Shown here piece by piece: positions 32,536 to 43,722 of a stretch of DNA of 64,000 bases. Numbering within the stretch: the stretch's first letter is position 1; every line of letters starts with the position of its first letter. The notes below the pieces were generated by a model. It did not search any database. It was not told the origin of the DNA and saw nothing but the letters and a program-made list of their open reading frames with translations. Origin of the DNA: Doryteuthis pealeii (lineage: Eukaryota > Mollusca > Cephalopoda > Myopsida > Loliginidae); contig CM042141.1 in the NCBI GenBank assembly GCA_023376005.1, positions 100,168,448-100,232,447 on the forward strand, given 5' to 3'. The translations under genes were made by a program, and so were the position numbers.

Positions 32536-33273
32536 CTGATATAGATAGATAGACAATGATGAGAGAGACAGAGAGAGAGACAGAGACAGAGAAACAGAGA
32601 CAGAGACAGAGACAAAGAGACAGAGTAGAGATGAGAGGCTAAGATGTTGGTTCTTACTTGTAACTCTTCTTCTATTGTTTCTAACTCGTCGGCCGCCATA
32701 TTCTTCAGTCAATCTAGTGGGCTTTCTCTGGCGTTGCTTTACCGTGTTGATTTCTTCGGGTTGGGCTGGTCATTTCTTGTTTAAATTAAATTAACAAACA
32801 AGACTTGTTGTTTTCTTCTAAAGATCTATTTCAACAACCCAGCCCATGATTCCGTCGCTGGGAGGCCAACCCTCAGGTCCACGCACTCTGGATTCTCTGC
32901 TCGTATATGAAGCTAAAACTATCTCACGCCTAATCGCGTCGACCGGAAGGTCAGCGAAATGTCATCGGTTGTCAATCGTCGCCCATGGTAACTGTCCACT
33001 GAAATCCTATTCTTCTGATTCTAACAAACTTTATTCAAATATTTTAACTACAGGTACGTACGTAAATCATAAACTACTTATGAATTATGTAACATTAGGT
33101 TCCAACTCTGGGTCGAATGTATCTTTTTAAAAATCATTTGTATTCAATAGGATTGTGTAGAACAACTATACAAAAGATGTGAATATAAACGTACAATGAA
33201 CGCGATTCCTTAACCTCTAGTCATAAAATAACACTATACGGGTTGACATGCCGTTAAAATCAATCAATCAATA
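32285..33273 (+). mobile_element. Family A' copy hit by an LTR
   Basis: The A' copy runs 32285-32411 and resumes at 33099. It has GAGGCTTCAGTTCCGGAG, TCTGACCCGGAGTGGTAG, then GTTCCAACTCTGGGTCG after the insertion, and ends GGGTTGACATGCCGTT with (AATC)n. The LTR lies at the family's GTTAGGGTCCC site. Confidence 0.82.
32412..33094 (-). mobile_element. Solo LTR, family LTR1
   Basis: On the minus strand it starts TGTTACATAATTCATAAGTA and ends GGGGTATACAACA. The flanks TTAG (32408-32411 and 33095-33098) are a perfect 4 bp duplication. It is longer (683 bp) than the copy at 53026 because GA/GT microsatellites (32447-32640) have grown near its 3' end. A minus-strand AATATGGCGGCCGAC lies at 32687-32701. 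No internal region is present. Confidence 0.9.
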
Positions 33274-33297
33274 TCTTATTTATATGTATTCTACGGA

Positions 33298-33366
33298 AAT
33301 TGGTTGGTTGATTGGTTATTTTAAGGCATGTCAACACCTGTTAGGGTATTTCATGCCGGAGTAAGT
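33298..33366 (-). mobile_element. Isolated shared 3' tail
   Basis: Only the stem-loop tail remains: GGTTGGTTGATTGG, GGCATGTCAACACC and TTTCATGCCGG. It is a severely 5'-truncated retroposon copy. Confidence 0.7.
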
Positions 33367-33446
33367 TTAACAATTATAGTCTATTATTATATAAGCCACA
33401 AAATGTATCTTTACCATAAATTTAAACAAACACTTCCTTATCTCGA

Positions 33447-33448
<2 letters not shown>

Positions 33449-33480
<32 letters not shown>

Positions 33481-33497
33481 GATAGATAGATAGATAG

Positions 33498-33535
<38 letters not shown>
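33449..33535. repeat. (TA)n-(TAGA)n-(GA)n microsatellite
   Basis: Three simple repeats follow one another without a break. Confidence 0.95.
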
Positions 33536-33540
<5 letters not shown>

Positions 33541-33650
33541 GATTGTGGTTTGAGTTTTCTATCCTAGCGCTTTGATGTCTTCGTGATATACCAATATATT
33601 TTCCTTTTCTAGTCACTCCATTTCTTTTATATTTGGACAGAGTAGGCTTT

Positions 33651-33660
33651 ATATATATAT

Positions 33661-33738
<78 letters not shown>
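33651..33738. repeat. (TA)n-(TG)n microsatellite
   Basis: The tract directly precedes SINE D sequence. Confidence 0.95.
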
Positions 33739-33740
<2 letters not shown>

Positions 33741-34080
33741 GGACTGAACCCTACCGACCGGATTTTCAATAGGGATGACCCTATATATGCTCTCCATCCC
33801 TAGGGTTGAGCACTCTGGGGGGGGGGAGATTTCGCTAACGGCCGCCAACTCAAGCGTAAACGCAACGCTATTCTCTATAAGGAATAGAGCACTCTGTGAC
33901 GGCCTTTACACACAAAGCGATGTGTGTATTAAAACAGTTAAAATCCCCTTTCCATTGTGTAAGTGAAGACAGCCTAATGGTTAAGGTGCCGGACTGATAC
34001 CCAACCGACCGGATTTCAATTCCGGCTGTAGGTAGCTTACAAAATGTCTAGCCACACTGAAGAGACTTGATAAGTCAAAA
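33739..34080 (+). mobile_element. SINE D, apparent dimer
   Basis: 33739-33775 repeats a head part (GGACTGAACCCTACCGACCG), and 33963-34030 has the full tRNA-like head (GACAGCCTAATGGTTAAGG ... GGATTTCAATTCCGGC). Between them is the block GAGCACTCTGTGACGGCC. The layout matches 12889-13088. Confidence 0.68.
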
Positions 34081-34394
34081 CACGTGTCTGTCGATAACCC
34101 TATATATATATATATATATATATAACACATAACACTCATATTGCGTTTTTTTTCTTAATCTAACCTAGCCTTTTAATTATAGGTTCTCAAATTGTATTCA
34201 TTTCCTTACTTGGTCTACTTAAGAAAGGTTACTATAGCCTATCATAGGAGCTGATTCTTTAGGGCGTCTCCTCTTCCAATGTTCTTCCCTTTCAAGTTAA
34301 GGTAAAAAATTATACATAAGTATAGAGGTAAATATTCTAGGTAAAATAGGACATTTGGTTTATAATCCCAAAATTCATTCTGAATTGTCCAATT

Positions 34395-34770
34395 GGATGC
34401 ATAGCGTAAGGAATATAAGCGTTGAGTTAATACAGTTCTAAGTTACAGTTATCTCTGGGCTGCAGGTTCAATCAAGAGCGACAGTAACATAGAATAATAA
34501 TTAACACAGCTTAACACTTGTAACCAGACATGCTTAAAGGGATGAGAACAGTCTATCCCCGTGGATTGAATAAAGGGTTAGGTTTGAAGGTTTGTGAAGG
34601 GTCCCGATTACGACATGAAGGCTCCCGAATTGGACGAATAGGTTCCCAAGTTCGACAAGAAACACCTGAAGAAGGTCAGAAGGAATATCTGTCGAAACGT
34701 TGTGCGTATAATAAAGAAGAGGACAACAGTCCGAAAAATCCAAATAATGCAAAAAAAATAATTTAATGAA
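34395..34770 (+). mobile_element. tRNA-derived SINE H with hammerhead-like end
   Basis: The tRNA-like head (34395-34490) has a box B-like CTGCAGGTTCAATC. The body has AGGCTCCCGAATTGGACG. The 3' part holds CTGAAGA-AGGTCAG...CTGTC-GAAACG, then GTTGTGCGTATAATAAAGA and AGGACAACAGTCCG. Five other copies exist here. I name it H for this window only. Confidence 0.72.
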
Positions 34771-34904
34771 GTGCTGAAAGTTGATTGATAATCTGTATTA
34801 TTATTATTATTATTTTATGATTATTATGAAAGGCTTGATAATCTTTATTATTTGGATTATTCGGATAATTTTCCTCATTTTCATTGTTATCTACACAACT
34901 AGAC

Positions 34905-35255
34905 ACTTGACACAATGGATATAGGTGTTGAGTTAATACAGTTCTAAGTGACAGTCATCTCTTGACTGCAGGTTCAGTCCTGGCCTGGGGCGATTGTAAC
35001 ATAGACTATTTAACACAGCTTAACACTTGTATCTGGTCATGATTAACGTAACGAGAATAGTCTACCCCCATAGATTGAATAAAGGGTTCGGTTCAAAGTT
35101 CCGTGAAGGCTCCCGATTACGACATAGAGGCTCCCGGGTTCGAGAAAGTTCCCGAGTCCGACAAAAATACCCGATGAAGACCGGAGGGCACATCGGCCGA
35201 AACGTTGTGCAGATAACAATAAGGATGAGGACAATAGTCCAAATAATATAAATAG
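34905..35255 (+). mobile_element. SINE H copy
   Basis: Head at 34905-34995 (ACAATGGATATAGGTGTTGA and CTGCAGGTTCAGTCCTGG), body, then GATGAAGACCGG...CATCGGCCGAAACG at 35163-35203 and GATAACAATAAGGATGAGGA. It lies about 140 bp after the previous copy in the same orientation. Confidence 0.75.
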
Positions 35256-36160
35256 GAATAGTTACTTTAAATCATATGATTGAGTATAATTTTTAATTAG
35301 GAATACTTGATATCATATAACTGTGCAAACAAATGATTATTATTAAATATTGTCGGACTAAGAATATCGGATGAGATTCTTCTTGGAGTTGTGCGTAGTT
35401 CCAAGAATCGGTTTATTTATTGATTAAGACTTTGTAAACCAAGATGGAATCGGTTTCCGTACTTTTTATTCAAAGTAAAACGCAATTCTTTGACTCGACT
35501 ATCTACATCCAGATCTCTTTGCAGTGAATTAATTAAAATGATAATAACCAAAGGAGACATTAAAACACAAAGAGAGAAGAAGGAAAAGAAGAAGAAGAAA
35601 AGAAAAGAAAAGAAAAAAGAAAAAGAAATAAAAGACATTGAATAAAAGAAAAATGAAAAGTTTTATAAAAGTTTACTGATTATTGGTTATGTGCGCATTT
35701 GATAATTTTTCTTTTTCTTTCTTTCTTTCTTTAATTCTTTCATTTTTCATTTTTCTTTCTTTCTTTTTTTCTTTTTCTTTTTCCTTATTTCAAAAAAAGA
35801 AAAAAAAAAAAAAAAAAAAAGAAAAATAAATAAATAAAAATAAAAATAAAAATTCTGGGTGAATTATGAATAAATCAATTAATCAACTTAAAGTTGGGAA
35901 TTTTCTTTTAAACAGAGAAACATTTGAACCATTTATTATTCGTACAGCGTGATTAATTTGTTGCTGAATCACTGCTATAAAAGGGGAGAAAAATATATGG
36001 GAGGGGGGAGAAGAAAAAAGATATGGGTCGGGGGGAGAAGGTAGTCCGACCGACTATGATGAAAATAAAAGAAGAAAAAATTGATACAAAACATTTAAAG
36101 AAAACGTTGGAAAAATAATCATAACAGATAAAAGAGAAATAGTTTCAAATGCACAATTAG
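35256..36160. other. AT-rich minisatellite units and purine runs, no gene
   Basis: 35300-35345 has one unit of the GGAATACTTGATATCATATA type also seen at 52500 and 58690. 35560-35640 and 35790-35850 are A/G-rich runs, and 35712-35785 is CTTT-rich. 35986-36040 is G-rich. Confidence 0.5.
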
Positions 36161-36161
36161 C

Positions 36162-36162
36162 A

Positions 36163-36208
<46 letters not shown>
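36162..36208. repeat. (TTA)n microsatellite
   Basis: About 15 units lie at the 3' end of a Dong-like copy. Confidence 0.95.
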
Positions 36209-36719
36209 TACTCCTTTTGAGTTTTCACATCAGCATTAGCTGATGGTCTTTCACTGGAGTCTGAGTGACAGCAAGTCTCCTCAGGTCTTCCAGGACTCTT
36301 CTGAGTATTCCTCTAATTTCCAAACTTTCCAAACCCTTTTCCAATCCTTTTGGGACTGTTCCAAGTGCACCAACTACAATTGGTATCACTTTTACTTTCA
36401 TATTCCATAACTTTTTCAGTTCTCTGGCAAGGTCCAGATATTTGTCCATTTTTTTCATTTTCCTTCAGCTTCACCCTGTGATTTGCTGGCACTGCAAAAT
36501 CTACCAGTTGACAAGTTCTTTCTTTTTTGTTAATCAACACTAGGTCTAGTCTTCTTTTTGGGATAAGGAGGTCTGTTTTTATTTCAAAGTCCCAGAGAAT
36601 TTGATCTGTTTCGTTCTCAAGAACAGATTCTGGTTTATGTATATACCATTTTGTTGTATGGTCAAAATTAATTTTTTTGCATAATTCCCAGTGGATCACC
36701 TTCCCAACCTAGTCGTGTC
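36209..36719 (-). pseudogene. Dong/R4-like LINE, endonuclease region
   Basis: On the minus strand: VIHWELCKKINFDHTTKWY, HKPESVLENETDQILWDFE, RRLDLVLI (the PD proline is replaced by Leu), CQLVDFAVPANHRVKLKENE, a frameshift, then KYLDLARELKKLWNMKVKV. The 3' part shows a deletion near 36308. (TTA)n lies on both sides. Confidence 0.83.
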
Positions 36720-37090
36720 TATTATTATTATTATTATTATTATTAGTAGTAGTAGTAGTTGTAGTAGTTGTGGTGGAAGTAGTGGTATTAATAGTGGTGT
36801 TTGTGATGGTGGTGGTAGTAGTAATATTTCTACTACTAATGTTGGTGGTAGTAGTAGTAGTACTAGTAGTGTATAGTAGTACTAGTGGTGATAGTAGTAG
36901 CAATACTAGTAGTAGTAGTTATGATGGAAGTGGTAGTGGAGGTAGTTGTATTAGTAGTGGTGTTTGTGATGGTGGTGGTAGTAGTAATATTACTTATAGT
37001 GTTGTTGGTGGTAGTGATATTAATATGAGTGTTTGTGATGATGGTGGTAGTAGCAATATTACTACTACCTCTAATACTACTACTACTACT
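36720..37090. repeat. (TTA)n grading into (GTA/GTG)n
   Basis: A TTA run (36720-36744) is followed by about 340 bp of diverged TAG/TGG trinucleotide repeats. The Ser/Gly- or Val-rich frames in it are artefacts. Confidence 0.9.
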
Positions 37091-37212
37091 TTTTTTAGAA
37101 TACTTTGCTTTTCTATTTTCTACGGAATAAACTTTGTAAACTCACATATGGTTGGTCAATGTCTCAAGTTAGTGTCTTGCTCTCAGCATCTTTTATATAC
37201 TCGCTAAACATC

Positions 37213-37716
37213 GAATATATAAACAGGGAGAGAGTTCTCGTGTGTATAATGGAGGAGAAAGACAGACAGTTAGATTAGAGATGATAATAGTTGATTGTCT
37301 TAAAACATTCTGTTTACTTCGCCTACTCGTCTGGGCGCCATGTTCTCTGGTTGGGCTTCTGTTAAGGGTTGGTTCTTCTTCGTTGTGCAGGGCTGGACAT
37401 TGCTTTTAATAATTTAATTAACACACAAGACTTGTTTGTTTATTGATCAAGTTTTATTACACAACCCTGCCCATGATTCCGCCGCGGGTGACTTGTGAAC
37501 CCTAAGAAACTGATAGAATGCCGGTTCGCATCTGATCTAAAACTAATTCTCACGTCTAAACCGTCTACTGGAAGGTCAGTTGGAATGTCACCATTGTCAC
37601 TCATCAGCCCCAGTAACTTTCCACGGACCCCGTTAATTTTAAGTTAACGGACGCTAATTCAAAATTCTAACTACAGACACGTTCATAATTTATAACTGCT
37701 CATAAACTAAGTAACA
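37213..37716 (-). mobile_element. Solo LTR, family LTR1 (diverged)
   Basis: It aligns with 32412-33094 along its length: GGGCGCCATGTTCTCTGG, AACACACAAGACTTGTTTG, CCCTGCCCATGATTCCGCCG, ACTGGAAGGTCAGTTGGAAT and the end AACTAAGTAACA. CATC occurs at both edges (37209-37212 and 37717-37720), a likely 4 bp duplication. The TG at the left end has decayed. Confidence 0.75.
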
Positions 37717-37879
37717 CATCTACAGACAGTCCTTGTGATAAATCTTTCCAGCAGACAAACAGCATCGTCCAGGATGAGAACCATTACTCTAAGCACGCAT
37801 CCACTGTTGTCGAATTCGAAGTGCTGTGCTCCGTGCCACGTGCAAATATAGTTGATTTCATTCTAAATTTGTTCTTTTT

Positions 37880-38000
37880 TTAGCAGAGAGTTTAACAGGT
37901 TTGAATTCAGAGTTTCCCTTCTCCTAGACCGGTTACCATAGCAAAAAGCCCAGTCTGCCCTACTATTTACCCATAGCTGGAGGGAGAATAGTTGGGGATA
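37880..38000 (-). mobile_element. SINE1 fragment
   Basis: AGAGTTTAACAGGTTTGAAT, CTTCTCCTAGACCGG and CATAGCTGGAGGGAGAATAG are the SINE1 body in antisense. A LINE fragment follows, and the SINE1 body starts again at 38430. Confidence 0.75.
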
Positions 38001-38027
38001 TTTTTGTAGAGAAGTTTCTCGTTGACA

Positions 38028-38367
38028 TCAAAATCGATTATATTTGCCACCGTTTTCATTCAGATCGACAGTTGTTGTTGCCATCCTTCTGTCTACTAAA
38101 GACGATGGCGTAGTGTCCAAAAAATTATCTATATCTATACGAGTGGCTGAGCAGGACAATTTTGAATGGCAGTCTCTGGTTCCAGTGATGCTTGCTGGGG
38201 CTGCTGTTGTCTCTCCTTTCTTCTGGCTCTCTTTGCTGTGGAAGCTACTTTCCTCTCCGTTCACCCCTTTTCGGTTTTCTGCACCGACCTCCCATGTGTT
38301 GGTGTTAATGTGGCATGTCTTCATGTCTTTCTTGCAGATGTCTTTGAGTCGTAGGCGTGGTCTACCG
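38028..38367 (-). pseudogene. LINE C-terminal fragment
   Basis: The minus strand reads GRPRLRLKDICKKDMKTC, then HINTNTWE, with a later GTRDCHSKLSC. This is the tail end of RTE/Jockey-like LINE proteins, whose usual form is GRP.LR.KD.CKRDMK followed by a zinc-knuckle with RDCHSR. The middle is scrambled, so it is decayed. Confidence 0.65.
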
Positions 38368-38429
38368 ACCGGTCACGGACCTTCTACTAATTTGCCATAC
38401 GAGAGTCAAACGCTATTCTAAATAGTTTT

Positions 38430-38530
38430 GGTTTGAATTCAGAGTTTTCCTTCTCCTAGATTGGTCGTTTTACCAAGGCTAAAGAATCCAGTCTTCCCTA
38501 TTATGTATCCACAACTGGACAGATAACCGT
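38430..38530 (-). mobile_element. SINE1 fragment
   Basis: GGTTTGAATTCAGAGTTTTC and CTTCTCCTAGATTGGTCG are the SINE1 body in antisense. Confidence 0.7.
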
Positions 38531-38562
38531 TCCATGAACATAATGAAAAGATGAAAAGCAGG

Positions 38563-38565
<3 letters not shown>

Positions 38566-38636
<71 letters not shown>
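38566..38636. repeat. (GA)n microsatellite
   Basis: About 35 GA units. Confidence 0.95.
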
Positions 38637-38638
<2 letters not shown>

Positions 38639-39049
38639 AATCAAGATTATTATACTTTTTACATATTAAACCATTTGGCAATAGCTCTAAAGTAAACATA
38701 TCAAACGTTGTAATAATTAAATTATCGTGCTGTGGTATATCCACAGGTCCTGCTAGTTGTTATTAATTTCGTATACATTGTTTTGTAAAATCGAGATGAT
38801 TTGGTCGTCACCTGTGTTATTAACCTGCTACGGCCGGATAATCAATTGAAAAGACTAAAAGGGAGATAACTCCTTTTTGTTGACCTTTTCACTTGTCATA
38901 AGATCCAGAAAAGAAGGGAAAAGGAGAAAAACAGATCAAATGAAAATTGAAGGAAACTGACGTGTTTACCTTTCTTTCTTTTTCTGTTTTTAAAAAAATA
39001 TTTTATTCTCAAAAATAACAAAAATAAAACAACTATTTATAGAAAATTG

Positions 39050-39089
39050 TCCCCCTCTCGCTCCCCTCTCTCCCTCTCTCTCTCTCTCA

Positions 39090-39131
<42 letters not shown>

Positions 39132-39256
39132 CTTCTCTCTCTCTCCCCGTCTCTCTCTTTCTGTCTCCCTTCTCTTTCTCAGTGTGCTTGCCTGTCTGCC
39201 TCCATCTTTTTCCATCGCTCTGTCTGTCTATATTTGAAAAGCTGACAAGAAACCTT

Positions 39257-39317
<61 letters not shown>

Positions 39318-39442
39318 GTCCCCCTTTCTCTTTCTCCGTCTGCCTGTCTGTCTGTCTCCATCTTTTTATCTGTCTATCTATCGCCATCTGTTTCCATCGC
39401 TCTGTCTGTCTATGTTTGAAAAGCTAACAAGAAACCCCCCCC

Positions 39443-39477
<35 letters not shown>

Positions 39478-39610
39478 TCTTTCTGCCCCCCCTTCTCTTT
39501 CTCAGTCTGTCTGCTATCTGTCTCCATCTTTTTATCTGTCTATCTATCGCCATCTTTTTCCATCGCTCTATCTGTCTACGTTTGAAAAGCTGACAAGAAA
39601 CCTTTTCTTT
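39050..39610. repeat. ~175 bp pyrimidine-rich tandem repeat, three units
   Basis: The anchor TTGAAAAGCTGACAAGAAAC recurs at about 39234, 39415 and 39582. Each unit also holds CCATCTTTTTCCATCGCTCT and a CT tract. Unit lengths differ because the CT, CA and C runs differ. Arg-Glu and His-Thr frames here are artefacts. Confidence 0.9.
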
Positions 39611-39926
39611 TCTTTTTTTGATGTGTAGTAGTTGGCATTTTTTATGCGGAATTGGACAGATTGAATAGAACGCAAAGTTTCAGTTCACATCGTTTGAAAT
39701 TCCCATCACCGGATACAATAAAACAAATACCGACCCGTTATAATACCCGATTTCAGTGACCATAACTTTTGTTTGAAGGGAGAAATTAATCTTTTATTAA
39801 AGGTGTTGCCCGGTTGTAAAATGAATGATTTCAACCGACCTGAAAGGCTCTTGAGGCATAACTAGAATCAGCGTGGATATCAAAAGCTTTCGATATCTTT
39901 ATCTGTAAGTATATTGAATCATAACC

Positions 39927-39995
39927 TGGCTGGTTGGTTGGTTTTACGGCATGTCAAACCTTCTAGGTTGTTTAATGCCGAAGTCATTCTTTTTG
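39927..39995 (-). mobile_element. Isolated shared 3' tail
   Basis: GGTTGGTTGGTTTTACGGCA, TGTCAAACC and TTTAATGCCG are the stem-loop tail alone. Confidence 0.72.
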
Positions 39996-40065
39996 GATTT
40001 TGCGAGCATTTATAGGGTTTCAGGTAACTATTACGATTTATTAATAATCCTTCATTTGCCCATAG

Positions 40066-40131
<66 letters not shown>

Positions 40132-40215
40132 TACGTAAATAAACACTGTGTTTATTTGATATGGCTTTTAGCCGACAATTTTTGGAGGATATGACTTCAA
40201 TTAAGCACATATCCT

Positions 40216-40260
<45 letters not shown>
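40066..40260. mobile_element. (TA)n-flanked inverted remnant of the hammerhead SINE tail
   Basis: 40127-40190 repeats the extra 3' sequence of the element at 3944-4005 (GAGAGTACG, a hairpin, GATATGGC...AGCCGACAATTTT). 40187-40222 is the inverse partner (ACTTCAATTAAGCACATAT). Long (TA)n runs lie at 40066-40126 and 40220-40259. The ribozyme itself is absent. Confidence 0.68.
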
Positions 40261-40261
<1 letters not shown>

Positions 40262-40262
<1 letters not shown>

Positions 40263-40532
40263 GTGTCAGTCCGGCACCTTAACCATTAGGCTGTCTTAAC
40301 TTACAGAATGGGAAGAAGATTTTAACTGTTTTAATATACATATATATATATCGACCCCTCCACACGGGTAGGATGTAATACATCTTAAGCGGAATTGGAA
40401 CAGGTTTGAATTGAATTTTCCTTCTCTTATATTGGTTAGCTCACCAAGGTTGAAGACCCCAGTCTGTCCAACTATTTAGCTGGAAGGAGAATAGTTGGAT
40501 TCATACAACTTGCTAATCATTACACCACGATG
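40262..40532 (-). mobile_element. SINE D fragment and SINE1 copy
   Basis: 40262-40340 is an antisense SINE D head (GTCAGTCCGGCACCTTAACC). 40352-40529 is an antisense SINE1 from its CGACCCCTCCACACGGG end to the head. Confidence 0.7.
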
Positions 40533-40670
40533 GGACGTCCATAGTTATTTGGTTTCCTATTAATATTAATAATCATTTGTCTGCACACACATATATGATT
40601 TTAGGTATTCCTATTTAATACAAACAATGTATACACATCTATATGGTTTGAAACATTCCTATTTAATACT

Positions 40671-40675
<5 letters not shown>

Positions 40676-40735
<60 letters not shown>

Positions 40736-40764
40736 GTGTGTGTGTGTGTGTGTGTGTGTTAGTC
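40676..40764. repeat. (TA)n-(TG)n microsatellite
   Basis: TA and TG tracts lie between AT-rich minisatellite units of the GGTATTCCTATTTAATAC type (40555-41180). Confidence 0.93.
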
Positions 40765-40820
40765 CTTTGTTAGTATTGGAGATTTGAGAATAAAGTGCTC
40801 GATTACTTTTGTAAGAGCTG

Positions 40821-40900
40821 TATTTATTTATTATAGTGTACAATACATTTAAGGTGCAACTGTCAAAATTGCACCTTAAATGTATTGTATACTATAATAA

Positions 40901-40907
<7 letters not shown>
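40821..40907. repeat. Palindrome next to (TA)n
   Basis: The arms 40821-40859 and 40869-40907 are reverse complements over 39 bp with one mismatch, around a 9 nt centre CTGTCAAAA. (TA)n follows directly. Confidence 0.92.
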
Positions 40908-40958
<51 letters not shown>

Positions 40959-41094
40959 TTAAGTATTCCTATCAATATTAATAACCATTTGTTTGCAAAC
41001 AGTTATATAGTTTTTAATACTCCTACTTATAGTAACAATATATACACAATTATATGGTTTCAAGTATTCATATCTAATGCTAATAATTTTTGGA

Positions 41095-41152
41095 GGGCGT
41101 CTCCTTGGCGTAGTGACTAACATGCTGGACTGCGACACTGTGGTAATATGTT
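41095..41152 (+). mobile_element. SINE C head fragment
   Basis: CTTGGCGTAGTGACTAACAT and GGACTGCGACACTGTGGTAA are a SINE C head in minisatellite sequence. Confidence 0.6.
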
Positions 41153-41204
41153 TTTGCACATAGTTATATTGTTTCGAATATTTCTATTTATTTCTCTGAA
41201 TTTT

Positions 41205-41468
41205 TGAGGTTTGTATTATTTAGATTATTCAGATAATTGTTCTCATCTTTATTTTTATCTACACAACGTTTCAGTCGATTTTCCCTCCGGCTTTCTTTGG
41301 GTATTTCTTGTTGGACTCGAGGACTTTCTCGAAATCATTAACCATAATTAACGTTCCCGAGTCCGACAAGAAATACCCGAAGGAGGCCGGAGGGCACATC
41401 AGCCAACACGTTGTGTAGATAACTATAAAGATGAGGATAATAGTCCGAATAATCCAAATAATACATGT
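41205..41468. mobile_element. Head-to-head inverted pair of SINE H 3' parts
   Basis: The minus copy (41205-41345) and plus copy (41352-41468) meet near 41348. Each shows the hammerhead-like region: minus AAAGAAAGCCGG...TCGACTGAAACG, plus CGAAGGAGGCCGG...CAGCCAACACG. The cores are damaged (GAAAC has become CAACAC in the plus copy). Confidence 0.72.
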
Positions 41469-41489
41469 TCCTATTTAGTTTGAATGATT

Positions 41490-42545
41490 TTCAAACCGAA
41501 CTCTTCGACCCATAGATAGGACACAACAGATACTGCTACTGCGGATTAGAGTTTACCCGGGAGTAATGATAACGAAGAGGTGACTAATCTAACATAAGAA
41601 ATATATTCATTATGAAAGAACCTCCGGACAGACAGCATTGTTATTAGATTTGAAAGTTAGATGCATGTTAGGCTTAAATAGATGAAATACGTTAACACAA
41701 ATTACTTTATAAACATCAGTGAACATCCTAAACCCCCGAATGCAATACGGCTTTTAAAGCGTTCCTTTTGGTTTTCAAATACTAAGGTGAGTCAACAGTT
41801 GTGTACAATGAATGCAATTCTATAATCTCTATATGCAGCACTCCAGCACCCCACTTCTTAGGCTAGACCGGTGGTCAGAGAGGCCCCATCCGATCACTCA
41901 GGCTGGTCACGTCAAGATCTAGAACATATATGGTTGTGCCGACTTAGTATGTACTAGAATGCTGTAACTGAGGGTCTTTTGATATGACGTTAAACTGCAT
42001 CTAGTGGTGAAGCTCCAATTTTGGAGCTATGGGTAGTGTAGAGTACCCCTTCATCACCATTATTCCCTGGTTCACTCTGACCCGGAGTGGTAGTACCTGT
42101 TAGGGCCATACCTAAGGGTTAGATAGATTGAAATTGAGTTTAAAAATATTGAATCCCCAACAAAAATGAATAAAACAAAACACCCAAGGTTTGACCTTCC
42201 GTAAAACAAACCAACCAACCAACCAACCAACCAACTAATATCTAATTATTTGTTTAAACACAAAATATTTATCTGCACACTGTCCCCTTACAAGTCATTT
42301 ATACAAAAAAATGGACATTAAATAACCCACAGGGTTGATATGCCGTTAAACCAAACCAAGCCAAACCTCTAGATATAAAATAATCCCGGACACGTTGACA
42401 TGCCTTTAAAATCAATCATGCATAGGATTAAGTATTTTAATAAGATTAAGTACTTCAACAATTTTGTACAATGAATGCAATTCTCTAACTTCTAAGCATA
42501 AAGCAACCCCAGACAAGTTGACATGCCATTAAAATCAGTCGTTCA
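41490..42545. mobile_element. Cluster of family A and A' fragments
   Basis: 41490-41610 is an antisense A fragment. 41700-41830 is an A' 3' part. 41838-42236 is a sense A copy ending GGTTTGACCTTCCGTAAAAC with (AACC)n. 42306-42365, 42375-42430 and 42465-42545 are stem-loop tails with AAACC or AATC repeats (GTTGATATGCCGTTAAACC, GTTGACATGCCTTTAAAATC, GTTGACATGCCATTAAAATC). Confidence 0.72.
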
Positions 42546-42949
42546 TAACATTATTTTTTATTAGGAATACATACCCGAGTTAAAAAAAAAAAACCAAACT
42601 ATTCGTATTCAATAGGACTAAATATTATGAAGCAGTTATTTGTAAGCAAATGTCCATATTATATTTATTGTTCTGGTTCCTATAGAAATCGACACATTAA
42701 ATAATTTATATATCTACATTGGTTAATAGATAAGAAAAATGTGTACCAGCATAATCTATATATTAATACTCGTATTCCTTAAAAGTACGAACCGTTATCA
42801 TCTGGTTAAAAATGAAAGTCTCCAAATCGTCCAAGATTAAATGCAAAAATGTAAATCCTGATTATTTGGTGTTGCTTATCCGTCGAATTCATATTTCTTA
42901 TGAGTGTTGTTACCTCAGCTAAATAATGGACCATACTGTTTTTTTATTA

Positions 42950-43126
42950 TAAAGAAAGAAAGGAAAGAAAAAGGACATGCTGCACAGAAAAATATAATAA
43001 GAAAGGAAGAAAGAAAGAAAGAGTAGGGGAAAGATAGAGAGAAGGCGAGAGCGCGAAAACGATAACGCTAATCTGTTTCAATCGAACATAATGAAAATAT
43101 GAAAAGAAGTAAAGAAAGGAATATAT

Positions 43127-43184
<58 letters not shown>

Positions 43185-43340
43185 AGAGAGAGAGAGGGGG
43201 AGAAAGTTTCTTTTGCTAGTAATACAGAAATACAGTGAGAAAAAAACGTTTTCTTATTGCTTAGATTTGGCAAAAGGACACAGACATGGGTCGTCATAAA
43301 CAAATAATTATGAGAAAGTGAGAGACAGACAGACAGATAG

Positions 43341-43420
<80 letters not shown>

Positions 43421-43636
43421 GGGAATATAGAAAGATATACAGACAGACAGACAGTATGTGTGTGAGAGAGAGAAGGAGAGAGAGAGAGTGAGACAGACAG
43501 ACAGACAGAAAGATAGACAGTTTGTGTGTGTGTGTTGTGAGAGAGAGAGAGAGTCACAAAGAGAGAGAGGCAGACAGACAGACAGACAGTTTGTGTGTGT
43601 GTGTGAGAAAGAGAGAGGGAGAGAGAGAGAGAGAGA

Positions 43637-43722
<86 letters not shown>

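Noticed and set aside
36770..37207. 145-codon Val/Ser/Gly-rich plus-strand frame
   Set aside because: It is translation of diverged TAG/TGG trinucleotide repeats.
38044..38421. 125-codon plus-strand frame with hydrophobic stretches, like a membrane protein
   Set aside because: The opposite strand carries a LINE C-terminal sequence (GRPRLRLKDICKKDMK), so the plus frame is its shadow.
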